A stretch of DNA of 64,000 nt. Origin: Rosellinia necatrix (Eukaryota; Ascomycota; Sordariomycetes; Xylariales; Xylariaceae). This document shows positions 10,593 through 23,690 of the stretch, piece by piece. Each line of letters begins with the position of its first letter. The first letter of the stretch is position 1. Location: NCBI GenBank assembly GCA_021209875.1, contig JAGYVD010000008.1:2603501-2667500 (forward strand), given 5' to 3'. The position numbers and the translations under genes were made by a program. A model generated the notes under the pieces. That model made no database searches. It was given only the letters and a program-made list of their open reading frames with translations, and was not told the origin of the DNA.

Positions 10593-13500
10593 ATGGCCGA
10601 TCCCGCTCCTGGGAACAAGCCTGCGGCGGCGGAGACCACCACAACGCCCGCGGAACAAGACTCAATTGAAGCCAAACCATCGGCTGCAGATGAGATGGAT
10701 ATCGACGTGGAAGAGGACACGGATGTGGATGTGGGTGTGGATGCGGGTGCGGGTACTGATGCGCACACGAACAAAACTGTTGCCACATCTGCCGAGCCAA
10801 ACAACCCAAGCCTTCCGGACCCAGACGCGCAACCAGGACGCGACTCCAAGAACGAAACCAGCACCGACCACGCCGGCGCCGGCACCAGCACCAGCACCAA
10901 CACCGAAGCGGGTGCCAATGGCGATGCTGATGGTGATGCAGATGGCGAGGGAGATGGCCGTGGTGGCAATGCCGACGCGGATGCCGATGCTGACGCTGAC
11001 GCCGACGCGGATGCTGATGAAGACGCGGATGCCGACGCGGACGCAGAGGTAGATGCCCGGCGAGGGCCTGGAGACAAAACAACGCCAAATCGACTCGATA
11101 ATGATATGTTGACTGTCATCGAGAATGTTGCCAACTATCTCACCGCATATAAGGATTCAGAGTGAGTAATGCAAGATAGGCTCGGCTAAGCGCCATAGAG
11201 CCTCTACGTTGTTGTGTTGCTGTCTTCGTTGCAGCTAGCTAATGTTTCCGTGCGGCGTAGTGGCTATTCTATCTCCACGCATTTTCAGCGCATCCCCAAC
11301 CGGCGCCTGATACCTGATTATCACGAGATCATCAAGGAGCCCACTGCCTTCAGTACAATTCGGGTGAGTCAAACAAGGGCATCGTGATAAGACGATGGTC
11401 ACCCGGCTTAACAACTGATAAACACCCAAACAGACAAAGAAGCTTAAAAAACAATACACCGCATTTTCCGAGTTCGTCAGAGACGTCGCCCTCATTAGTC
11501 ACAATGCCCAAGTATATAACCGACCTTCCTCCCAAGTCTTTAAGGACGCGCTTCGTCTACGGGAGCTTTTCCAGGAAGAGCTACAGAAGTTGCTTGATGA
11601 CGAGACTATTACCCCCGCTGATGCTGTTTTGCCGGACTTGGGCGAGATACCGGAGGCAGATGACTCTCTGGATGAGGAGGAGGAGGAGGAGGAAGAAGAG
11701 ATGGACGAAGACGAGGATGAGGAAGACGACGAAGACGATGAAGAGTCCTCGGATGACGATGACGACGATAGCGGCCGCCGCCGAAGACGCGGAGGCCGTG
11801 CTGCTCGAAAATCCGGTTCACGAGCTGGTGAGCCGCAAAAGAAGCGTGGCCGCCCACCCAAAGTATTTACCCCCGCCGAGGCACGAATCTACAGCCTCCT
11901 TCAGGGCCTACGCAAGCTAAAGCATCCCAACGGTGATCTCTTGATTTACCCGTTCGAGAAACTGCCTGACAAAACCAGTAATCCCGATTATTATACAACA
12001 ATCGCAAGCCCTATTGCTCTTGACATTATCAAGAAGAAGTACAAGAGGAAGAAGTACCAGAGCGTGGACCAGGCCCTGCAAGACATCAATCTGATGTTCG
12101 AAAATGCGAAGCAGTATAATGTAGAAACGAGCCAGCTGTACAAGGACGCCGTGCAGCTACAGGACTACGCGCACGCACTCGTGGAGCAGGGCAAGACAAG
12201 GCCAGATGACGATTTTGAGGACGAGAACGGTCGACGGCCTGTGCCGGAGATCCAACATAGGGGCGAGACTTGGCGCGTCGGTTAGTATACTATTCCTGAT
12301 ATCCTTTGGACGCGTATGGGATAAACAGCTAACGTAGACTGCTCTAGGTGATTGGGTTCATATAACTAACACAAACGATTTGGCAAAGCCTATCATTGCT
12401 CAGGTCTACCGCACCTGGCAAGATCGCCAGGGGCAGCAATGGGTAAATGCATGTTGGTACTACCGACCAGAGCAGACGGTTCATCGTCATGACAAGTATT
12501 TTCTGGAAAACGAGGTGGTCAAAACTGGGCAATACCGAGACCATCGGATCGATGAAGTTGTGGATCGGTGTTTTGTCATGTTTGTGACGCGATACGACAA
12601 GGGTAGACCTCGCGGGTTGCCCAAGGATAAAGAAGTTTACGTCTGCAAATCGCGGTATAACGAGGACAATCACAAACTGAATAAAATAAAGACATGGACG
12701 AGTTGTTTACCAGACGAGGTCCGCGAGAGGGACTACGAGATGGATCTATTTGACGTTCCCCGGCAGCTGAAGAAAATACCAAGCCCTATCAAACATCTCC
12801 TTCGGTACGATGCTAAACCCACGGATCCTGTTCCCAAACCGACATGGGGGGCTCCAAATGCGCCGCCCCTCGTTGGAGCTGTGCATTGTCGCGAGAGGGA
12901 GTCAAACGTAAGTATATGTCGGAATTTTCTTTTTCTTTTCTCTCTCTCATTGTTCCTCTTGTTACTCAAAAGCTTTCGATGCTCAAGGCGGCTTTTTTTT
13001 TTCCCCATTAGGAAGATACCAAGTACCCGTCATCGTTATTACCCCCTTCCGATAAGCAAGTACAGTATTGGTATCTTGGTGAGAAATTTTTACCCTTCTC
13101 TGCCTTTCTTCACTCTTCTCCCTTTTTCACCTAGCCTGGTTAATTCTTGGTCGGGCTTTCGATTTACCTTCGAAAGTAGTCACCAACCGACAACTAATAG
13201 ACCATCCCCCTTCACAGGAATCTCCGCCACCTGAACCAATACCCATTCCAACACACTTAGAAGCAATTCGGCGCCCATCCATGATGCACGCTGCTCGCCC
13301 TGTCGACGGTCAAGGGGACATTACCATGGCTAATACAGGCCATTTCTCAACTATACCAGCCCAGCCGACACCTGCTAACGGGCATGCAACGACGGCCTAT
13401 GCAGCTCACTACACGCCGCGCCCCAGCGCCACCCCGGTTCCCGTTCCACAATACGGTACTCATACATTCCAGCCAGCACATGTACCACCACCACAGATGA

Positions 13501-14204
13501 CACCGCAGGCTCCGCCATTCCAGGCGCATCCACCTCATCAAACGCACCATGCTCCAGCCTTTAATAACGGTTACCCATCACAATATAATCCCACTCCCAT
13601 CCCCATGCCTCCTCAACCTCATCATGTACCTCTACACCAGATGGCCAACCCTATTGTACCCTATGATCCATCACGTCTGGTGCCTTCGCCTGCCCGCGGC
13701 TCCATCGCGCCAGTACCAGGCCCCAGTGGACATGCGCAGGCCAACACGTACAATCCACCGCGTCCTATCGAGGTTTACCAACTCGACGATGCGATGAATG
13801 CCAGTATTCCCCCCGAGGTCCGCGAACAATTCCTACGAGACGATGCAGGCAATGTTCTCTTCTTCACACAACCGCCGCTCGATCGAGAGCACCGTGGCTT
13901 GTCCAGGGAGAGCGCTAATCTTGGGCACAGCGTCCGTTATCTTGCTGATCGGGCACGCGATGTGCAGGATCGTCGGGCGAAGCGCAAGGCGAGAGATGAG
14001 ATGCGTAAGGAGGAAGAGAACAAGCGACTCCTCGACGAGCAAGCCGCCACGCAGCTAGAGAAACTACAACAAGTGGATGTGGCAGCTAAGTTGCTCTTGG
14101 GCTGGGCACAGAGCATCCAGGACGAGGCGGATACCCTCAATGTAAATTACGATGGATGGAGCACCGAGGACAAAGATATTGATACCATCCAGAACTCGGT
14201 GTGA
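10593..14204 (+). CDS. RSC1: RSC chromatin-remodelling complex subunit RSC1/RSC2 (two bromodomains, BAH)
   Basis: This is a subunit of the RSC (SWI/SNF-type) nucleosome remodeller that reads acetylated histones. The assembled exons are 10593-11161, 11261-11363, 11434-12280, 12348-12907, 13012-13059 and 13218-14204, giving 1037 aa. Bromodomain 1 spans about residues 170-278 across two introns (PNRRLIPDYHEIIKEPTAF). An acidic run (about 305-337) and an AT-hook (KKRGRPPK, about 359-368) follow, then bromodomain 2 (about 374-480) and a BAH domain (about 505-640). The C-terminus is proline-rich, with a conserved tail containing QFLRDDAGNVLFFTQPP and a coiled coil. The N-terminus has a long Asp-Ala repeat. 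The start at 10593 sits in a good context (CACCATGGCC); an in-frame upstream frame opens at 10530. The 48 bp exon 5 uses a weak GTACAG donor; skipping it keeps the frame, so that part is uncertain. Confidence 0.92.
10915..11048 (+). repeat. In-frame Asp-Ala codon repeat inside the RSC1-like gene
   Basis: Imperfect repetition of a 6 bp unit (GAYGCN) encodes alternating Asp and Ala for about 45 residues. Third positions vary, so the repeat is old or under codon-level drift. Long open frames on the opposite strand here are by-products of this composition. Confidence 0.75.
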
Positions 14205-15560
14205 TGGTGATAAAGATGGGGGGGACAGAGAAGATGAAAAATAGGCTGTACTATTATGGCCACGGCCTGGGTAGGGCGTTCACTGGCAGGTGGGACAAGT
14301 ATGGAATTTCTATGCATTACGGCCTAGGCGGGTAAGAAGCCTAAGCCTGGTTTTCAGCTATTATGTTCACACGCGACCTAAAGGGGGGTCAGCTATATTT
14401 CAAGGGACTTCCTCGGGTTGGTGTACTGGTAGTAGTTGCCATATTATACCAGCCTGGGGAGACGAAGTCTCACGCGATTGGCCTAATGCCGCCGATCCTG
14501 CATGATAGCATGGGGCGTTGGTGTGGGTTGACTGACGTGTTACAGCACCGGGATGCCGTAAACAGATGGCGAACAACCGGGGGGGAGCTAATGACGACTA
14601 CTATATCCCAAGTCCTTAACCCAACTATCCGTACCAATATACATGGTTCCGGTGCACGATAGCTATCATAGCTTATCCATCTATAAACAAATAGTTGTCC
14701 ACAATCACGTGACACAGCTCTTATCTGGGTAAAACCATACTAGGTACCTACTCTTCGGCACTAGCCCCTATATATAGGCCTCTAGCACATTAGCATGCAT
14801 CTGTAGTAGGTTGTAGCCTGGGGCAGTATGGACAGTTGTTAGGTTTAGCAGGTAAGAGATATATCGATTTTAGGTCACCTTGTCTGATTGGCACCTGCAA
14901 GGCATGGGTCCCTGTAACTGAAGCCGGAAGTAGGTAGGTATTGCTTGCCTGTGTCTCCCGATAGCATAAGAGGTAGCCGCCACCTAGTTTCTAGATAATT
15001 GATACTGAGGAATATAAGTTTGAATTCAAGGGATACCTGTGACTAAACTATTAGTTTACAACGGTGTTTAAATACTTACCTAGCTAGGTAGTTCTCATTA
15101 TTACCTAGGTTATGTTTAACTGCCAGCCCACCTAGGTAGCTAGACAGGTTAGTTGCCTTTAAGGATAACTAAATAAAAGCAGATAACTAGCAACCCCGGT
15201 GCTACTTGTAAGTCTAACCCAAGCATCTATGTAGGGTAATTAGCTGCCCACCCTACCTACCTAGGTTAGATACGTAAGGTAAGGTAGTTAGGTAGTCACC
15301 TATCCGGGTACTTAGTTTGTGATGTATGTCCACCACCTAGTTATCTGCCTAGGTACTCTCTTGAGTCTCCCCACACTATTAGTTACAAACTGTTGAGTGC
15401 GGCTCGGAAACACAGACGCCAGCAGAGATCAAAACTACGAGTAGGTATCGAGGTCGGTAGTCTTAATATTGACTAGATACTGCTCCCTAGGTACTTGTTG
15501 GGAAGGTACCTGCTTATTATGCAGGAAGTACCGGACACTTCTCTAAACCAAGTACCTGGC

Positions 15561-15601
15561 GTAGGTAGTAGTGGTAGTAGTAGTGGTAGTAGTAGTAGTA
15601 G
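15561..15601 (+). repeat. GTA/GTG trinucleotide microsatellite
   Basis: About 41 bp of near-perfect (GTA)n, interrupted by GGT units, lies in the intergenic region. Confidence 0.8.
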
Positions 15602-16244
15602 CATTTTAACGTCTATACTAGGTGGGTCGGGGTTAAACTACATGGCGCGACTGTGGCTGCGTGTACCTGGCGTAGGTACATAGGGTTCGGTACCTACGAG
15701 TAAGTACCTAGGTACGGTTGTGGGGTGCCTTAAGGCGAATCATTTGATGGCTCAGGCACCAAGATAAAGATACGTACCGAGCAGTGCCCAGATTAACTAC
15801 CCCTGTCTGCTGGCCGCATGCTGGTAGCTAATCCAAATCTGAGGGTCGAATGAATCAACAACAAGTGTGGCGTGGTTTATGTCGAACATACCTAACGCAG
15901 CAATCTACAACACATCTCTCGCAGTAGCATCTTTTTGGATTCTGACGCATCCAACGAACTCCCCCTTCTACCCACGTTCATTCACCACTCCTTTCCTCCT
16001 TGTCGTGTATCTCCTTGTGTATCTCCTTGTACATCTATTTGTATATCGACCTCCCTACCATTTGAGCATTCAAGTTCTGCCCACCCCGACCTGCCTGCCT
16101 ATAGCACATAGCTAGGTACCTACCTACCTACCGAATCCACCCGAGTGTGAGGTACCTTGGAGTCATATCATCCATCACGACCTTGCATGCAGTTCCTCGC
16201 CTCTCCCCTCCACTGACACCCTCAACACCTTTGACATCACCAAA

Positions 16245-16352
16245 CTACCTACCTACCTACCTACTCTACCTACCTACCTACCTACCTACTCTACCCACCT
16301 ACCTACCTACCTACCTACTCTACCTACCCACCTACTCAACCTAGGTAGGTAG
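16245..16352 (+). repeat. (CTAC)n microsatellite
   Basis: About 108 bp of tandem CTAC units broken by CTCTAC and CCAC variants, ending in an inverted TAGGTAGGTAG. It lies about 1 kb upstream of the NYN-domain gene. Confidence 0.85.
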
Positions 16353-17360
16353 CTCTTGTTATTGTTGTCCCCGTCAAACCAAGTCACGCTCTGTTCAACC
16401 CGTCCCCCCGTGGCTTTGCTCTTGCGTACTTATTGCCGTCGAACATTGGACGCCATTAGCATACATAGCTCGACTGCTAGCCGTCCGCCACTAATCCATC
16501 TGCCCATGCACCCATGCATCCATGCACCCGTCCATCCAACCATCTGTATATCAGGGCTTCCGTGGCCATTCTTCTAGCCCGGCCTACGACATTGGCCGCA
16601 CCTTTCACCACAAATAGCCATCCTCTGTGATACCCCCAGTCCATCCAATTCGCCCTCTCGGTACCTGTCCCAGCTACTCTTGTCTAATCCAAGGCCGGCC
16701 TACTGGCTACTGCTTGCCCACCTCTTGTTGGGCCTTGAACAAGCCGTGGTCGAACTGTGCCCATCCCAACCAACCACTTATACTGGGAGCCTCACAGAAG
16801 TAACGCACCGGCTCAAATATGAGTCTCTTATACAGCCACACATATTTCCTACCCATAACTCACGCTTAACCATTTCACCTATCTTCAAGTAGGTCATCTC
16901 CCATGCTCTGCCACCACTGCACCTTACTTGCCCACTCACTCTCTTGGCTCATGTGCCTCTACCACTCTGCTCCTCGTCCCTTACACTACCACCCGACCAA
17001 TACCCACCACCCGAACCAATTCGACCTACAGCTCACACGTGTAGTTGAGTATCCCGATCAACCCCTCCTAAGCCGTTTCCAGGCTCTCGGCCCAATACCA
17101 CGACCCTACAGGAGTTACCAGCCGCAAAGGTGTTGTCACAACACCTTACCAGCCCAGCTTACGTCCTCCGGTCTCTTTGCCGGCATGGCCATTGAACGGC
17201 TGTCCATTCAAGCTTCCCATCCCGAGAGACGCATTGTGGCAGAAGTCTTCGGTTCATTTCCACACAGGTATTGAGTTAGACTCCACAAAAACAGCCTCAA
17301 CCCTTAACCGCGTCACTGTCGCTGCTATCACCCTCGTTGTCACTATCACCGGTGGTCAAG

Positions 17361-19348
17361 ATGAAGGCTCTTCCCCAGCGCCCTGGTCCTAGCGGCTCTC
17401 GGGTTATCAAGAAGCGAGCCTCAATCCCACAATTGGGCGACGGTTTACTTACCGTCTTCAACCACGACACTACTCCTACGAAGCGGTTAGTCTCCCCTAG
17501 GTTAATACAAACACCAATAACCCAACCGCCCGTGAAACAATTACCCGGCCAATCTACTCTGGTATCTTTTGCTTTCCTATCTGACACTTTGATAGCGCCG
17601 CATACACTGGAAGCCAACTTCCCATAACACTCACGAGTAGTAACCTCAACCGACTAGTCAAGTCTACTCATTCTACCGACAACATCATCTCAGTTATCAC
17701 ACCTTCTGTTTGTTCTGATGAAGATGTTGTCTTGATTGGCAACTTTAGTCAGTCGGCAGATTCTAAGGCATCTTCACGTTTCTCTTACAGGTCAGATAAT
17801 CCTCGAGGCGACGAGACGCCCCCTACCACGCTGACAGGCGATGATTCTTTTTTCTTTTCCGATGGAGAGACTACCCTTGGCTCATTGTCGCCTGGCCTCA
17901 TCAATGGGGAGGCATTCTTCGGCCCCGAATCCACCCTACTCTCCACTTCTGGATCCACGGACACCGCCATGAAAACCAAGCACCATCCGCTTATTACTGC
18001 CTTTCTCGCGGAAAAGGAAAAGAAACATGTCGGTTTGCGTTCTACCCAGCACGACCTTGTGGCTAAACCATTGGCATCGCTTGAGTTTGCCCCTATTGGT
18101 ACCTGCTTTGACTATACCCGTGCCGAGGCCAATGCAGCCAGCCAGGAGACTCCAAACGCTGAATCTTTGCATTGCATTGTGAGAGGCTTTTTAGCCACAA
18201 CAATGAAATCAAAGAGTGCTTCCCCCTCCATTACAGACCCCCAGCTATCTTCCACCCTCACCCCAAAGGTATCTAACCAGCTAAACCCATTCTGGGAGCC
18301 CCAGCGGATTTTCGAATTCTACATCAAAGGAGCAATCACTTCCGAGAAAGCCAAGGAAACGGCCAACCGTTGTGGTTACTCGGAAGTAATTCATATCATA
18401 GATAAGGCTGAGGCATTAAGGAAGGAAAACTCTTCTCTACACATTTCCGACATTATCAACAAGGTTGTGAGCGAGGTTGGCATTAAGGCTGCCAACCATC
18501 GTACAGCATTTCTAGCACCAGCGCCACTTCAACAAGATCAACACGACGCCGCACACGATAACTTTATGCTCAAGTTGGCCACGTATAGTGCGCAGGACAT
18601 AAACACCAAACCCGCAAAATTTTTACATATTTTTGTTGACATGTCCAACATCCATATCGGATTCTGCAATTCTTGGAAGGCGTCGCAGGGCATTCCAGTT
18701 GATCGCCGTGTCCGTGCACCAGCCTTCAATTACAAGATCTTGGCTTGTATAATGGAACGGAATCGAGTAGCGAAGAAGAAGGTCCTCGCAAGCTCCGTTG
18801 CCTGCCATGTCGTCAATCGAACGCAATGGCCACAGCATTTCGTCGATGCAGAAAAACAGGGGTATAAAACGAGAATCCTTAATCGAGTCCAGAAAATTTC
18901 ACCTGCCGTCAAGGTTGGGCGAAAACGGAAGACATCTAGACAGGAACCCAGCACTGTTTACCCATCTACTGTAGCGACCAGTGGTGATGAGTCAGCTGAA
19001 GATTTTTCTAGGGCCGGCTACGAAACCAGAAACGGCGAGCAGGGTGTTGACGAAATCCTGCATCTAAACATGATGGACAGTATCCTAGACGACATGCAAG
19101 AGCCCGGCACCATGATTCTTGCCACTGGGGATGCCGCACAGGCCGAATTTTCCCCGGGTTTCCTCGAATATGCCACTCGCGCCCTTGCTCTAAACTGGAA
19201 CTTGGAGCTAGTTACTTGGAAAAGCACCATCTCTTCGTCCTGGACAAGCCGCGCTTTTAGAGACAAGCACGGAGAGCATTTTCGCATTATTTACTTGGAT
19301 GAGTTCCTTGAGGAGCTCAATGCTGATCTTTGTGCTTCGTTGGCATAA
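17361..19348 (+). CDS. NYN-domain (PIN-like) putative endoribonuclease
   Basis: The predicted protein has a NYN domain, a PIN-like metal-dependent nuclease fold found in limkain-b1/MARF1-like proteins and in many uncharacterised fungal proteins. Exon 1 is 17361-17485 and exon 2 is 17596-19348, joined in phase 2 across a 110 bp intron (TKR|AAYTGSQLP); the product is 625 aa. The first 280 residues are Ser/Thr-rich and probably disordered. The nuclease core starts with FVDMSNIHIGF (Asp390) and continues with GVDEILHLNMMDSI (Asp527) and ATGDAAQAEF (Asp554). These three acidic positions match the expected metal-binding set. A basic insertion with GRKRKTSR sits inside the domain. The substrate is unknown; catalytic competence is inferred from the acidic residues. 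The long second exon has no other in-frame interruption. Confidence 0.82.
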
Positions 19349-21789
19349 GACCACAGGCTGGGCGACGCTGGGATTGCAACAAGCCGGTGGCATGGTATTC
19401 GAGAAACCGAATTGTGTTGTGGTAACAAACACACGCTTCCTTTCTTCGATTGCCTGGTTAGCCTTCGAGTTTTTGGGGTCCTTGTTGGCAATAAGAAGCT
19501 CATTGCCTACTTAAAGTATGACCATGTCGGCTGAGTCAGCTATGTGAGATGATCACGCATCGTTATCGGTCCCACCGCTATCTCACATGTCCCGGTTTTG
19601 GCTGCTCATGTAGCGCTCGCGAGACGGATGTATCCATTCTTACACGTACAACGAGTAGGGTCATCAAGCATACGAAAAGGTTTTCGTTTGGCATCGATGA
19701 GCATAATCCTCGCCATTTCTTCTTTCTTTGCGCGCATTTCCTGGGGTGATATATGCACACATGCTGCATATGACGATTTGACGAAAATATTACACTATCA
19801 CGCTAGTATCAACCCCTTGTCGGGTGAGTCAACGACGGAAGGGACGCAATGGCCCAGTAACGAGTCAATTCCCTTACTCTCTTGTCAGTAAACGCTTGAT
19901 TATCCGGGGGTTTTACATGGCATTTGGTATTCCCGCATTGGCTTCATTCAACATGGGTAGATTTGGGAGACAAAATCTTTGACTCGCTAGATACCCGTTG
20001 GCATCATCTGGGCGTTCTAGACGGCAGTTGAAATGCATGTATTGGTCCTACCAACAACTGCTTTACTTGACAATATCAGTCAGTTGCAATGTTCTGCTCG
20101 AGTTTGCCTAAAAAGGGCACAGGAAGAAACCTATGGGTGGAATGAAATTAAAGACAGGTCTTACAGGATTCGTTCGCTATCACGCACATTACATCGCATA
20201 TTGGGCATTGGGTTACGATATATCCCCTAGGTAGAGATGGTGTGCAACTCGGTCAGGCGCACGCTGGTACCAAATATACGTTAATCCAAAGTGCATTCTC
20301 GGCCCATTTGATCGCTAAAACGTCGGTTCATTACTTCCTACCGAACATGTTATCAGCGTCAGTTTTATCCCACATCGCCATAATAGGCAGACCCTAGTTA
20401 CTAGGGGTGTTGTATAATCTAAATACGGGTATGTGATAAGGAAGTCGAAGATGTGTTTGTCAGTGGGCCCATTTTCATGAGATGTATTTGAGCCAAACGT
20501 CGGTCGTCATCCGCGAAATCGTTTGTGATCCTCACATACGATGTATTGCCAGGGCTCGAAAATGGACCCAGCTTGCCTACCTGGTGGGCGGGTGCACGCT
20601 AGACATAGCCAACACATACGATCAAAGCACATACCTCTACCACCCTGGTGGATGACCTCAGGACGATAATTCAAGTTTTTTGTCGCTATCCACATCGGCG
20701 CTATGCTCACCCCCATGTTAGCTCTCCTTAATTTATTGCGCGCGTGTCACCTTGAGCAACACCAGGGTATTAACCACGTGTATACATTTCGGCTGGTATA
20801 TTACAATAACAGGAACCTCAGTCCAACAAGAGAACAGTGTATATATGCCCGTAACGTGAGTCCGATGGGATCTTAAAAATAAGGAACGCTTCCCATTAAC
20901 TGCCAGCCGCGCAGAACAGGGCGGCAGCCCAAAAAACTTAACCTGCAAGACAGGAGAGGGGAGAGCAAACACACCACCCGTCAGCCATACCATTTGCCAT
21001 AATTTAGGCACTTCAGCCGGCTACTTCATTTATTGATATTAGTAATGTATTATATAATTCCCTTAACCCAAGTATTGTCGTGCCCCAAGCCGTTATGATA
21101 GCAAGGATTCGAGCTGTCGGGACGAGAGCTGCGATAAAAGACATCCCCCGAAATATTTAATGTAGCCAGCCGCCTGAAAACATAGGTACCACCTTGGGAT
21201 ACATATAGCTATCTATTTCATGCTGTTTATAGGCTGGCCTTTATGCTTTTTATAACACCTATGCTTACATATATAATAGAGCTTGACGGCGCAAGTGTAG
21301 GGAAGTTTAACGAAGTCGAGGTAGAAAATTAAACATACATATGTCAAGCAACATCAATGAGATTCACGCCTGGGGGAGCAGCCTCCGCAGGAATACATGT
21401 CACCCCGTATGCCCGTGAGAGGTCCCGTGAGAGACTGTCACGCGGTTTCTCCTTGGTGTTGAATACAGCAAGGATAGCATCGTCAACGATAACAAAAACA
21501 ACAACAGCATCGACTCTACCATATGAGATTAGATATAGTACAATTCTGTCCATGTATATGAATAAGGCCCCAGGTACTTAGGAAGGTTGGGAATCAGTCA
21601 AGCACTCTATCGAGTCTAGCTAGCACCAGATTACCCACCTGACTGCAAATGAATGCATCTCCTCGCTCTAGGACCGAACTTTATTAAACTTCTCACATAA
21701 CAAGATTATTATATGAATAAGCAGGACACTTTACGCGCCTCTACTACGCCCTAATAGTTCAATTGCGACAGAAAAACCAGCAATGTTCT
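19349..21789. other. Intergenic region of about 2.4 kb
   Basis: This separates the 3' end of the NYN-domain gene from the 3' end of the MFS transporter gene. Open frames of 60-97 codons occur on both strands but none shows a domain, a conserved motif or plausible splicing. I see no tRNA or repeat array. Confidence 0.5.
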
Positions 21790-23690
21790 TTAGTATGCAT
21801 AGAAGTTAATAGCCTCGCTATCCTGAGATCGGATCTTCCTGTTAGTCCTGATCAGGTTCCATTTCATAAACCAGGCCGTGACGACGACCCCAAACGAGAA
21901 TGCGATGCTGGCCAGGCAAGCGGGACGGAAAAGGGGGGCGGTATCGTCAGACCACAGGTAAGGGGTGTAGACGAAAGATAGATTGCCGAACGTATTTACA
22001 ATGGCAAGGGCGGCTGCCTTCTTCTCGTCCGTCTGTCCGACCGTGGCAGCGGTCCACGCAAGGTTGATGTTGTTGACGCCGTAGGTAGCGCCTACGAACA
22101 GTATAATGGCAAAATAACGCGCTCCGATATTGTATGTAGACGTCGCGACAGCGAATCCCACGATGGCCAGTGCTTTTGAGACCGTAATATGCCACGTCCG
22201 TTCATTGAAGCGGCCGGAGGACCAAGACACTGCCACGGACGCGAACGTGGCGACCAGGTAGGGTGGGGTCGTAAGCACGAGCGAGATGGTAGTGCCGAAA
22301 CCCAGAGACGCAACAGCCGTGGGCAGGTAGTTCTTGAAGCTATTGGCGGACAGGTGCAGGTTGGTCATAATAGTGAAGACCCATGTTCGGTAATCCCGCG
22401 CCGCATCCCATAGACCGGACCATGAGCTAGTCGGTGTATAGCGCTTCTCAGTCGTGTCCCGCGCAATGCGATCATGGGCCAACTGCCGCTCTTCCGGCGT
22501 GAGCCAACGAGTCGTGAGCGGTGTGTCCGGAAGGATGAAGAAACCCGCGATGGCAACCCCGACTGGCAAGATTGTTAGTGACGCGACAATATCGGTAATT
22601 GTCGCGAAAGTCAAAGCTCACAGGTAATTACGCCTTGGATCAGGAAAAGCCATCGCCAACCGGCTAGACCGTGCACTCCATCGAGACCGGCAAATACACC
22701 GGCCGCAATCAGCCCAGAGAAGGTGCTGGCAAGAAGGTTTCCGGTGTAGAACACGGCAAGCCTAGTGGCCGTCTCCTTGCGGGTGTAGAATAGACTGACG
22801 AGATAAAGACCACCCGGGTAGAAAGGGGCTTCAGTAAGTCCCAGCACCAGCCTATAAAAACGTCAGTTACCATCCCATCAATGACGATCCCTGAAGGTTA
22901 TCTAGAGCGAACAGGGGCAGGGTGATTTATTGCGTCAAAACCTTACCGAGCAGCTAACAGGCCGTGATAGTCCTTCACAAGGCAGTTGAGCGTGGAGACG
23001 ATCTATAGTTCACTAGGGTTAGTAATTGATCTTCTAGTTCAATGTTGATGAGGTTACGGCACTGGGTTATGGTGTCAAAAAACACACGGCCTCGGTCGGC
23101 CTCTGCCTCCGCACGCGGCCACTATAGGGGGAAAATGTTTCCGGGACAGCTTACAGCCCAGGCCACCATCCACCCCGAAAGATACCAAGACGGCCTGACC
23201 CGCGTGACAAGCATATTCGACGGGACTTGGCCGGTGATATAGCTGCGGGGAAACTCCACTATTAGCATGAGGTCCTCGAACCAGGGTTCCCCGCGAAAAG
23301 CGAACAGGGGCTTACCCAACGAAGAAGATGCTCACGCAGGTGTTATACTGTGAGCCGACCAGGCCGAGATCTTTGTCGAGGTGGTTGAGCTTTCCATTGA
23401 CGATGGCATTGCGGTCGAGGAAGTTGAGGAAATACATGAGCCAGAGCGCGGGCTACCCCATGTTGGTCAACTTTCGGTCATCCAGGACAGGCCGCGTGGT
23501 GAGCTACCATCATGTACATGTCCAGTTTTCTCACCAGAGCAATCTCTTTCGGGTCAACTTTGGCGTAGGACCCGAACCTATCTGGCCGCTCGACATCCAG
23601 TTTCGGGTCATCTCTGGTATCGTCACAGTGCTCGATAACTGTATCCTCCTTCGTCGGTTCGACGGCCGCCGGCGATTGGGGAGAGGCCAT
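21790..23690 (-). CDS. MFS transporter, anion:cation symporter (Dal5/allantoate-permease-like) family
   Basis: This is a plasma-membrane secondary transporter, probably moving a small organic anion with protons. The six assembled minus-strand exons are 23690-23508, 23452-23316, 23242-23155, 23002-22947, 22851-22622 and 22562-21790. The product is 488 aa, the normal length for this 12-helix family. The N-terminal cytosolic segment leads into RKLDMYMM-PALWLMYFLNFLDRNA, the characteristic first helix with its NFLDR motif. Helix-4/5 signatures such as RLVLGLTEAPFYPGG and the LAGWRWLFLIQG stretch are also typical. The introns are 55, 73, 152, 95 and 59 bp. The frame is intact across every junction. 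The substrate cannot be read from sequence. The gene diverges from the A-T-R reductase gene, 897 bp between the two starts, which suggests co-regulation. Confidence 0.9.

Larger units (their letters stand above)
14205..17360. other. Microsatellite-rich intergenic region of about 3.2 kb
   Basis: No gene is supported between the RSC1-like and NYN-domain genes. The left part (14.7-15.7 kb) is dense in TAGG/CCTA and GGTACC-like motifs. The right part (15.9-17.36 kb) is strongly C-rich on the plus strand, with few stops in some frames. That makes several long but meaningless open frames and probably includes the promoter and leader of the NYN gene. Confidence 0.55.

Noticed and set aside
10547..11134. 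Long minus-strand open frame opposite the RSC1-like first exon
   Set aside because: It consists of Ser-Ala and Ser-rich runs created by the Asp-Ala codon repeat on the plus strand.
15867..17274. Several long plus-strand open frames upstream of the NYN-domain gene
   Set aside because: C-rich, stop-poor simple sequence with Pro/Thr/Leu/His runs and no domain; more likely leader and promoter.
21100..21140. TTCGAGC-like sequence as a possible tRNA
   Set aside because: Flanking arms do not pair as a T stem and there is no upstream A box.
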